A stretch of DNA of 64,000 nucleotides, taken from contig NZ_CP068046.1 in assembly GCF_016698665.1 (NCBI RefSeq), forward strand, positions 1,612,001-1,676,000, written 5' to 3'. Positions within the stretch are counted from its first letter, which is position 1, and each line of letters starts with the position of its first letter. This document shows positions 43,408 to 50,231 of the stretch, in pieces. The translations under genes and the position numbers were made by a program. Source of the stretch: Devosia rhizoryzae (GTDB taxonomy: Bacteria; Pseudomonadota; Alphaproteobacteria; Rhizobiales; Devosiaceae). The notes under the pieces are model-generated. The model was not told where the DNA came from. It ran no database searches and was given only the letters and a program-made list of their open reading frames with translations.

Positions 43408-45345
43408 TCAGGCACCTGCCTGCGCGTTTTCCGCAAGCTGGCCGAGCTTGACCTGCACCAGCATGGAAAGCTCGTCGTAGACGTTCCATTCGTCGACGAT
43501 CTTGCCGTCCTTCCAGTGGTAGTGGCTCATGCCCATCACCTGGACGCGCTTGCCGGTCGGGTCACCCAGTTCGTTGAGAATGCCATAACCGAGGTGATGG
43601 CCTTCCATCAGCCAGCGCACGGCGACCTTGGTGCCGCCTTCTTCGCAAGGATTGGAGGCCACGTGCTGGACTTCATAGGAGGCGTCCGGCAGCGAGCCGA
43701 TCAGGCCCAGATGCTGGTGAATGATGGCGGCCTGGCCGTATAGCTCCTTCATCAGCGGACCATGATACTGCGCATTGGGCGCGTAATCCTGGGCGATGCG
43801 GCCGAACATGCGCTTGGTAAAGACCTCATGCAGCATTTCGATGGTCTGGGCTTCGACATCGTTGTGCGCCAGCGACGTGTCGGCCTTCTCATTGGGCCGG
43901 GTCTGACCGAGAAAACGGCGGTTTTCACCGATGTCGAGCGAGGTGAGGCCAGCGTCGAACTTGGACTTGGCGGTGCGAGCCGCGAAGTGGTTGGGGTCGA
44001 GGCCCAACTGCTTGATGATCGCCATCTGATCGGCCACGACCCACTCGCGGTAGATCATGTTGCGATGGATCATGCAGTCCGCGATCGTGCGCGAAACGAA
44101 GGGCTTGAAGGTCGGCTGGCCGAGGTGGCCATACTGGGTGTGGCGGCCCGAACCGGTCACGAGGTGGCTGGTGTAGAAACCGTCCTTGTCGTTGCCGTTC
44201 CAGATCACCTGCGTGCCCATGCCGCGGCGTTCCGGGAAGGAGACCAGCCGCTGGATGGTGTCGCGGACGACGTCTTCGCGATTGTAGATCGTGCCGGTGG
44301 TGCCATAGAGCACGCAGTTATGCGTATAGTGGGTATAGATCAGCCCGATGTCGCGCTCATCCCAGATCTTGTGGGTGCAGCGGATGATGTAGTCGACGAT
44401 GTCGGTATAGATGTCATCGAACCCATCGAGCGACTGCGAGCGCGGGCGATCGTCCGGGGCGATATCGCGATAATCGCGGCGCTCGACCTGAAGCACGCTT
44501 TCTTCCAGCGCCACCTCCGAACTGCCCTTGATCTTGGGGTTGCTGGTTACGTCGCTCATCACTGCTCCTTGGGCCGCCTTGGCCGGCATTTCGTTGATCG
44601 TGGTCCGTTCCAGCCAGTCGCGCACATGACGCGCCACCGCGGCTGGATTTTCAAGCGGGGCGAAATGTCCTGCTTGCGGAATGGTGTAAAATTGTGCGCC
44701 GGTAATGGCGTCGGCGATCTCGCGATGCGCCTCGAGCGTGCAGACCTGCTCGTGCTCGCCCGCCAGAACCAGCGTCGGCACGGCAATCTTGCGCAGCCGC
44801 TTGCGGCTATCGGCGCGGCTGATGCCGATCTCGACCTGCGGCCCGAGGCGATCGGCGCCGAGGTCTTCGGCCATGGCGATGACGGTTTCGAGCAATTGGG
44901 TGTTGCCGACATTGCCGGGCGCAACCGACCGGTCCCAGCCGCCCCGCACATAATCGGCCATGCCGGTTTCGGCCGCGCGGACGACTTCCACGCGCCGCCG
45001 GTCGATGTCGTCCGCGGGAACCGGCCGAGCTGTCGTGTCGACCAGTGCCAGCCGGGCAATGCGCTGCGGCGCCTGGGCCGCTATTTCCAGCGCCACGATG
45101 CCGCCCAGCGAAAAGCCGAGCAGCGAGAAGCGTTCGGGCGCCTGCTCGAGCAGTTTGGCGGCCACTTCCTTTGCGGTAGATGCGCCGTTGAGGTCGCCGA
45201 CGATCGTCACCGGCACATCGAGATGCGCCAGCATCGGCTCGAACAGCCGGCCGTCGCAGGCGGTGCCGGGTAGCAACAGCAGCGGAAGCTGCTCTGCCTT
45301 GGCGCTTGCAGGTTTGATGGGTGCCGACTGGTTCACGCTGCACAC
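43408..45345 (-). CDS. Alpha/beta hydrolase fused to a double NTF2/SnoaL-like protein
   Basis: One frame of 645 residues. Residues 18-250 are an alpha/beta hydrolase (LPLLLLPGTACDG, nucleophile Ser79 in LLGFSLGGIVALEI, His227 in IPQAGHFAPLENP), like lactonases or esterases. From residue 263 (MSDVTSNPKIKG) a different protein begins: two NTF2/SnoaL-like domains, the first with WDERDIGLIYTHYTHNCVLY, the second with FTKRMFGRIAQDYAPNAQYH and VMGMSHYHWKDGKIVDEWNV. A strong internal ribosome site precedes Met263, so the C-terminal protein may also be made alone. The start is GTG 45345 or GTG 45336, neither with a clear ribosome site. It is divergent from the HisD-like gene across a 16-bp palindrome. 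Confidence 0.85.
   Translation of the reverse strand: MCSVNQSAPIKPASAKAEQLPLLLLPGTACDGRLFEPMLAHLDVPVTIVGDLNGASTAKEVAAKLLEQAPERFSLLGFSLGGIVALEIAAQAPQRIARLALVDTTARPVPADDIDRRRVEVVRAAETGMADYVRGGWDRSVAPGNVGNTQLLETVIAMAEDLGADRLGPQVEIGISRADSRKRLRKIAVPTLVLAGEHEQVCTLEAHREIADAITGAQFYTIPQAGHFAPLENPAAVARHVRDWLERTTINEMPAKAAQGAVMSDVTSNPKIKGSSEVALEESVLQVERRDYRDIAPDDRPRSQSLDGFDDIYTDIVDYIIRCTHKIWDERDIGLIYTHYTHNCVLYGTTGTIYNREDVVRDTIQRLVSFPERRGMGTQVIWNGNDKDGFYTSHLVTGSGRHTQYGHLGQPTFKPFVSRTIADCMIHRNMIYREWVVADQMAIIKQLGLDPNHFAARTAKSKFDAGLTSLDIGENRRFLGQTRPNEKADTSLAHNDVEAQTIEMLHEVFTKRMFGRIAQDYAPNAQYHGPLMKELYGQAAIIHQHLGLIGSLPDASYEVQHVASNPCEEGGTKVAVRWLMEGHHLGYGILNELGDPTGKRVQVMGMSHYHWKDGKIVDEWNVYDELSMLVQVKLGQLAENAQAGA
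44557..44570 (-). promoter_or_regulatory. Internal ribosome site and start codon within the fusion gene
   Basis: AAGGAG (44565-44570 read on the minus strand) sits five bases before ATG 44559, exactly where the NTF2-like part begins. It would give a free 383-residue protein in addition to the fusion. Confidence 0.65.
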
Positions 45346-45446
45346 GCTAGGGCGAAATGAAGACCAGTCTGGAAATAGGTCATGGTTCCTCCGGCCGACC
45401 CGACCACCATCGAACCGTCCTCAACTGGAAAAAACTCTGGCAAATA

Positions 45447-45462
45447 TTGAATACGTATGCAA
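45447..45462. promoter_or_regulatory. Palindromic operator, copy 1 (HisD-like/fusion gene control region)
   Basis: TTGAATACGTATGCAA: one base away from the perfect palindrome TTGCATACGTATGCAA. It lies between the divergent fusion and HisD-like genes. A sister site lies at 50086. Confidence 0.7.
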
Positions 45463-45550
45463 GATCAATTCGACACCGGTTTGGACACGCTAAAGGCTAA
45501 CCCTCCGTTAGCCGAGGCCCTTCCAAACGCTAATTTCGGAGCAGATTTTG

Positions 45551-46849
45551 ATGACACAGAGTGCCGTTTCACCGTTCCCAGGCGTCGAATATGTGAAGGC
45601 GCCGGAGCGTTCTTCCATCGGCGACAACGCACCGGTGGAAACGCTGGTCAGCGAGATCATCAAGAACGTGCGCGCCAATGGCGATGCGGCTGTTCGGGAA
45701 TACTCGGCCAAGTTCGACAAGTCGGACATCGAGGTTTTCGAAGTCACTGCCGAAGAGCGTCAGGCAGCGCTTGACGAACTCGATCCGCAGACCCGCAAGG
45801 ACACCGAGTTCGCCATCAACAACGTGCGCAAGTTTGCTGAGGCGCAACTGGCCACGATCCTGCCGCTCGAGGTCGAGACCCTGCCTGGCGTCCATATGGG
45901 CCACCGCGTGATCCCGATCCAGCGCGTCGGCTGCTATGTTCCCGGTGGCCGCTATCCGCTCCTGTCCGCGCCGATCATGACCATCGTCCCTGCCAAGGTC
46001 GCCGGCGTCGATGAAGTCATCGCCTGCCTGCCGCCCAATGCCCACAAGGCGATGATTGCCGGTTGCGCTCTTTCCGGCGCCGACCGCATCTTCAAGATCG
46101 GCGGCGCCCAAGCCATCGCCGCCATGGCTTACGGCACCGAGAGCGTTCCGGCCGTCAACAAGATCGTCGGACCGGGCAATGCCTTCGTCAATGAAGCCAA
46201 GCGCCAGGTTTTTGGCCCGGTCGGTATCGACCAGCTCGCTGGTCCTTCGGAAATCTTCGTTGTCGCCGACTCCTCGGGCGATGCAGAAATGATCGCCACC
46301 GACCTCCTGGCCCAGGCCGAGCATGACATCCGCACCCGCGTCGGTCTCATCACCACCGACCGCGCGCTGGCCGAAGCGACGCTCAAGGAGGTCGAAAAGC
46401 AGCTTGAAACGCTCTCGACTGCCAACACCGCCCGCGAAGCCTGGATCAACTATGGCGAAATCACCGTCTGCGACAGCGAGGACGCGATGATCGGCTATTC
46501 CGACCTGATCGCGGCCGAGCACCTCCAGGTGCATACGGTGGATGCCAAGGCTTTCGCCAAGAAGCTGCGCAATTACGGCTCGCTGTTCATCGGCGAACTC
46601 GCCAGCGTGGTTTATTCCGACAAGTGCTCGGGTACCAACCACACGCTCCCGACCATGGGTGCCGGCGCCTATACCGGCGGGCTATGGGTCGGCGCCTATG
46701 TCAAAATCGCGACGTATCAGTGGCTGGACGAGCGCGGCGTCGAACAGGTTGCGCCCCCGGCGGCCCGCCAGTCGGCGAGCGAAGGCCTCGAAGGCCACCG
46801 CAGGGCAGCGCAGCTGCGATTGGACCGGATGCAGTCCAAGGCGAACTAA
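45551..46849 (+). CDS. Histidinol-dehydrogenase-family protein, HpsN-like
   Basis: The 432-residue zinc, NAD-dependent dehydrogenase fold has [55 protein letters not shown], zinc ligands in LLAQAEHD, catalytic Glu-His in AAEHLQVHT and the late [10 protein letters not shown] histidine. True HisD usually reads GPNHVLPT where this has [16 protein letters not shown], close to sulfopropanediol 3-dehydrogenase HpsN. No other his gene is near. It likely oxidises an alcohol to an acid in the adjacent catabolic cluster. ATG 45551 has GGAG nine bases upstream. A perfect terminator follows the stop. Confidence 0.85.
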   Translation: MTQSAVSPFPGVEYVKAPERSSIGDNAPVETLVSEIIKNVRANGDAAVREYSAKFDKSDIEVFEVTAEERQAALDELDPQTRKDTEFAINNVRKFAEAQLATILPLEVETLPGVHMGHRVIPIQRVGCYVPGGRYPLLSAPIMTIVPAKVAGVDEVIACLPPNAHKAMIAGCALSGADRIFKIGGAQAIAAMAYGTESVPAVNKIVGPGNAFVNEAKRQVFGPVGIDQLAGPSEIFVVADSSGDAEMIATDLLAQAEHDIRTRVGLITTDRALAEATLKEVEKQLETLSTANTAREAWINYGEITVCDSEDAMIGYSDLIAAEHLQVHTVDAKAFAKKLRNYGSLFIGELASVVYSDKCSGTNHTLPTMGAGAYTGGLWVGAYVKIATYQWLDERGVEQVAPPAARQSASEGLEGHRRAAQLRLDRMQSKAN

Positions 46850-46850
46850 A

Positions 46851-46880
46851 AGAAAAGGCCCGCGAAAGCGGGCCTTTTTT
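46851..46880 (+). terminator. Rho-independent terminator after the HisD-like gene
   Basis: GGCCCGC-GAAA-GCGGGCC then TTTTTT, two bases after the stop codon. Confidence 0.96.
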
Positions 46881-46908
46881 GTGCACCACTACTTCCCACA
46901 CCCTCGGT

Positions 46909-46978
46909 GTCATCCCCGCGCAGGCGGGGATCCATCCTGAGATCTCAAGATGGGCCCCGGCCTTCGCCGGGGTGACAG
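46909..46978. repeat. Palindromic repeat family A, copy 4
   Basis: GTCATCCCCGCGCAGGCGGGG, CCATCCTGAGATCTCAAGATGG, CCCCGGCCTTCGCCGGGGTGAC. It lies between the HisD-like terminator and the end of the convergent RraA-like gene. Confidence 0.92.
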
Positions 46979-47004
46979 CCGGTGGTTGCGGAAGCCGAGT
47001 GCCC

Positions 47005-47706
47005 TCAGCTGATCTTATCCGCGTCCAGCCAAGCCTGCTTCAGCTTCTCAACATTAAACCCCGGCGCCCGGGCGGCGGTCAAAATCGGCACTTCCTTGCG
47101 CATCACGACATCGATCGCCCAGGCCATGCGCTCGATATGCTCTGCCGGGATGACCACGCCACCATGCCGATCCGCATGGACCAGATCGCCCGGCCGTACG
47201 TTCATGCCAAAGACCGTGACCGGGACGTCGAGCTCGGTCACATGCACGAAGGCGTGGCTGGGGCCGATCGATCCGGCGATCACCTGATAGCCTTCGTCGA
47301 GCATGCCAAGATCGCGCAACACGCCATTGGTCAGCGTGCCGGCTACGCCCAGACCCTTGTGCTGCGCCACCTGCATCTCACCCCAAAAACCGCCGATGGC
47401 GTGGGGGAAATCGGTGTCCTCGATGACGACGACGTTTGGCCCTTCGCCCTCGGAAACATACTCGTAGTATTTCATGCGCAGAGCCCGCACTTCCGCTGCG
47501 GGCTTTTGTGCCGGCGACGATGCGCGGATCTTGGCGGTGCGGGCAAAGCCGACAACCGGCGGCAGGCTGGGATCGGCACAGACAACCGGCGTCTTGGTGA
47601 ACCCCTCGGCGGTGCGGCCGCCCATGACGTGTTCGAGCGCGTTGCAGACGGTCGGAGTGTCGGCAGCTCGGAGAGCGGCAAGGACGTCGGGAGAAATGGT
47701 TGGCAT
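47005..47706 (-). CDS. RraA-like / HMG-CHA aldolase family protein
   Basis: This 233-residue protein is of the RraA fold, shared by RNase E inhibitors and by 4-hydroxy-4-methyl-2-oxoglutarate aldolases. It has ALRAADTPTVCNALEHVMGG at the start, the metal/active segment GVAGTLTNGVLRDLGML with Arg-Asp, and PGDLVHADRHGGVVIPAEH. In this catabolic setting an aldolase or decarboxylase acting on a keto acid is more likely than RNase control. The 162-nt gap to the MetE-like gene is mostly a repeat, so it may share that transcript. Confidence 0.85.
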   Translation of the reverse strand: MPTISPDVLAALRAADTPTVCNALEHVMGGRTAEGFTKTPVVCADPSLPPVVGFARTAKIRASSPAQKPAAEVRALRMKYYEYVSEGEGPNVVVIEDTDFPHAIGGFWGEMQVAQHKGLGVAGTLTNGVLRDLGMLDEGYQVIAGSIGPSHAFVHVTELDVPVTVFGMNVRPGDLVHADRHGGVVIPAEHIERMAWAIDVVMRKEVPILTAARAPGFNVEKLKQAWLDADKIS

Positions 47707-47730
47707 GGTTGCTCCAATGGCGCGGCGCCC

Positions 47731-47851
47731 TCTTCACCTCTCCTTTGGAGGAGAGGTCGGCGCGCAGCGCCGGGTGAGGAGGCCTTCGTTGATATCATAA
47801 GGCCCCCTCACCCGACCCTTCGGGTCGACCTCTCCCCCAGAGGGAGAGGTG
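47731..47851. repeat. Palindromic repeat family E, long copy
   Basis: TCACCTCTCCTTTGGAGGAGAGGTCGGCGCGCAGCGCCGGGTGAGG on the left and CCCCCTCACCCGACCCTTCGGGTCGACCTCTCCC...GGGAGAGGTG on the right form an interrupted palindrome between the MetE-like and RraA-like genes. Confidence 0.85.
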
Positions 47852-47868
47852 TTGCAGGAGCCTTTAAT

Positions 47869-48996
47869 TCAGTGGCGACTGGCGATCTCCGCGCCTTCGC
47901 TCAGCGCCTTGAACTTGGCCCAGACGATGTCCGGGTCCACGGCGCCGAAGCCGGCGAAGGTGGAGAAGCCGCAATCGGTGCCGGCGATGACGCGGTCGGC
48001 GCCGACGATGTCGATGAAATTCTTGAGCCGCTGGGCGATGAGTTCGGGATGCTCGACGAAGTTGGAGGTCGAGTCGATGACGCCCGGGATCAGCACATAG
48101 TCGTCGGGCAAATCGACATTCTTCCAGTCGATCCATTCATGCGCGTGGCGCGGATTGGCGCCTTCAAACAGCAACGCCCGCGGCTTGGCTTTCAGCAGGC
48201 CCGGCAGGATTTTCTTGAGCGCGATGTCGCAGACATGTGGGCCCTCATAATTGCCCCAGCACACATGCATGCGCACGTTCGAGCCGTCGATATTGCGCAG
48301 CGCGTGGTTCATTACCTCAATGTGGCGGCCGGCGGCCTGGAGGAAGCCGTCGTCATCGAGATCCTTGTACATCATGTGCCGGCCGAGACCGAGATCGGGC
48401 GCATCGAGCTGCAGGATGAAACCGGCTTCAACGATGCCCTCGTATTCGACCCGCATGCCTTCGGCCACGGCTTCGAGATACTCGTCCTGCGTCGAATAGA
48501 ATTCGTTGGGCTGAAACAGCGCGATGACACCCGGCGTCGCCGAGTTCATGAAGCCCTTGGCATAGCCGTTGCGCTTGAGCGCGCCACCGAAGGCTTCAAC
48601 GTCTTCGCGCAGCGGCTCGAGGCTTTTTACCGTGATTTCGCCGACGCATTTGGGGCGGCGATAGGTCGGCGTGCCACCGGTATTGGCCTGGCGCTTGAGG
48701 AAATTGGGGAACATTTCGAGGTCAGCCGGCGGCTGGCGCGAGCTGTCGCCGTCAAAGCCGGTGAGCCGGTCCTTGATATAGGTGGCGTAGGAAATCTTGC
48801 TCATTTCGCCATCGGACGGCAGGTCGATGCCTGCCGCCTTCTGCCTGGCGACGATGTCGTCGACCGCCGCCCCGATGATGGTGTTGAAGCCGGCCTCGTC
48901 GATGGGGACGCCGGCTTCGCGCGCGAACACAAGGTCCGTCACCTGCTTGGAACGCGGCAAGGAGCCGACATGGGTGGTGAGGATCTTGTGGGCCAT
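47869..48996 (-). CDS. Short MetE-like methyltransferase (cobalamin-independent, C-terminal type)
   Basis: The 375 residues match only the catalytic half of MetE. It opens KILTTHVGSLPRSKQVTDLV and has DGEMSKISYATYIKDRLTGF. The zinc ligands of MetE appear in place: His244 and Cys246 (VRMHVCWGNYEGPH), Glu278 (ALLFEGANPRH) and Cys342 (AGTDCGFSTFAG). So a thiol-activating zinc site is likely. Family members include methionine synthases, epoxyalkane:coenzyme M transferases and unassigned catabolic demethylases. Tightly linked to the bicupin (three-base gap). The role in the cluster is inferred as methyl or alkyl transfer to or from a thiol. Confidence 0.85.
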   Translation of the reverse strand: MAHKILTTHVGSLPRSKQVTDLVFAREAGVPIDEAGFNTIIGAAVDDIVARQKAAGIDLPSDGEMSKISYATYIKDRLTGFDGDSSRQPPADLEMFPNFLKRQANTGGTPTYRRPKCVGEITVKSLEPLREDVEAFGGALKRNGYAKGFMNSATPGVIALFQPNEFYSTQDEYLEAVAEGMRVEYEGIVEAGFILQLDAPDLGLGRHMMYKDLDDDGFLQAAGRHIEVMNHALRNIDGSNVRMHVCWGNYEGPHVCDIALKKILPGLLKAKPRALLFEGANPRHAHEWIDWKNVDLPDDYVLIPGVIDSTSNFVEHPELIAQRLKNFIDIVGADRVIAGTDCGFSTFAGFGAVDPDIVWAKFKALSEGAEIASRH

Positions 48997-48999
48997 AGC

Positions 49000-50037
49000 T
49001 TACTCTGCAGCTTGTGCGGTCTGGAACTGCGGGGCAGCGGGTGAGGCCGCGCCGCGGATGATGAAGGTGATCGCATCGGCCGAAGCCGGGTTGCGGAAAC
49101 CATGCGCCAGGCCGACCGGGATGGTCAGCGTGTCGCCGGCACCCAGAATAAGCGAACCATCTTCCCAGGTCACTTCCAGCGTGCCGGACTGGACGAACAA
49201 CACTTCCTGCTCGCTGCGGCTATGTGCGGGCACCACGGCGCCGGTCTCGAGCTTGAGACGGCGGAGGGCGAAGCCATGCTGCCAGTGGCCAACGATCGGA
49301 CCGGCCTTGAAGCCGTCAGCGGCATCGACATCGCCGATCAGCGCTGCTTCCTCGACGCCTTCACCGGCGAGCGGAGAGTTGGGATTAGCCTTCATCTGCT
49401 CCGGCTTGAGCGCGTATTTGGCGAGCTCGTCCATCGGCGGCGTGGCCAATTCCCGCATCTTGGCTTCATCGGGGGGCAGTTCCATTTCAGCGCCTTCCGG
49501 CACCTTTTCGCCCAGCGTGGTGTCGATCAGCTTGCCGCCCTTAAGGAGCTTGAGGCCAAAATCCTCGGCCATCTTGAAGACGGAGGGCGCCCAGACGACC
49601 TTGCCTGGATCGTCATGGCCAAGCACCACGGCTAGGAAGCCGGTGCCTTCGTCGCGCTTTTCAAAGCCACGGAACATGTGGGTGGGCACGGTAGCCACGT
49701 CACCCGGCTCGACGTCGAGGTAACCCTCGTCCTTGTTGGCGCCGAAAACGAAGCGCCACTTGCCGGTATGGACCAGGAAGGTCTCGGCCGTAAGGTGCGA
49801 GTGCTGCGAATTGGTGCAGCCGAAGGGCTGGCGGGCGGCACCGAAATTGAAGCCGTGCGCTTCGGGAATATGCACCACCTGCGCCGGGTTCTCGGAAACG
49901 CCCGGCCCGATGATGGTGAAGTTTTCCTTGCGGTCCGAACCGGGTGTGCGCGCGTCGATAAACGCGTTGCGCAGGCCCTTGAGATCGGCATAGCGCACCA
50001 GGCGCTTTTCCATGTCAGCTTGTGTCCACTTGCTCAT
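49000..50037 (-). CDS. Bicupin protein
   Basis: The 345-residue protein has two cupin domains. The N-terminal one has GCTNSQHSHLTAETFLVHTG with a His-x-His pair and GDVATVPTHMFRGFEK; the C-terminal one has VPAHSRSEQEVLFVQSGTLE then GDTLTIPVGLAHGFRN with one or two metal histidines. The overall plan resembles gentisate-dioxygenase-like or quercetinase-like bicupins, but no exact family is recognised. It begins the cupin-metE-rraA run, and a 16-bp palindrome lies 49 bp before its ATG. It may be a dioxygenase or isomerase of the cluster. Confidence 0.82.
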   Translation of the reverse strand: MSKWTQADMEKRLVRYADLKGLRNAFIDARTPGSDRKENFTIIGPGVSENPAQVVHIPEAHGFNFGAARQPFGCTNSQHSHLTAETFLVHTGKWRFVFGANKDEGYLDVEPGDVATVPTHMFRGFEKRDEGTGFLAVVLGHDDPGKVVWAPSVFKMAEDFGLKLLKGGKLIDTTLGEKVPEGAEMELPPDEAKMRELATPPMDELAKYALKPEQMKANPNSPLAGEGVEEAALIGDVDAADGFKAGPIVGHWQHGFALRRLKLETGAVVPAHSRSEQEVLFVQSGTLEVTWEDGSLILGAGDTLTIPVGLAHGFRNPASADAITFIIRGAASPAAPQFQTAQAAE

Positions 50038-50085
50038 GGCTCGTTCCTTTCATGAGACGCAGAAGTGGGACTAAGATGGAGAAGT

Positions 50086-50101
50086 TTGCATTCGTATGCA
50101 A
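50086..50101. promoter_or_regulatory. Palindromic operator, copy 2 (bicupin promoter)
   Basis: TTGCATTCGTATGCAA, one base from the perfect palindrome TTGCATACGTATGCAA and identical at 14 of 16 positions to the 45447 site. It lies upstream of the bicupin gene. Confidence 0.7.
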
Positions 50102-50231
50102 GCGCGGTTGCAAAGCGTAATGCCGCTGTTTTGCGGGTGCGGCGAGTTGCGCATGTCTAGCTGGGCTCTGGATACGTAGATACAGCACAGAACAGGCAGG
50201 CGGATGCCTCGCGTCACCCGCCCGCAGATTG

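Noticed and set aside
45551-46849. Annotation as histidine biosynthesis hisD
   Set aside because: Motifs and context favour an HpsN-like catabolic paralogue; no other his gene is near.
47005-47706. Annotation as RNase E inhibitor RraA
   Set aside because: The Arg-Asp active segment and catabolic neighbours fit the aldolase branch of the fold better.
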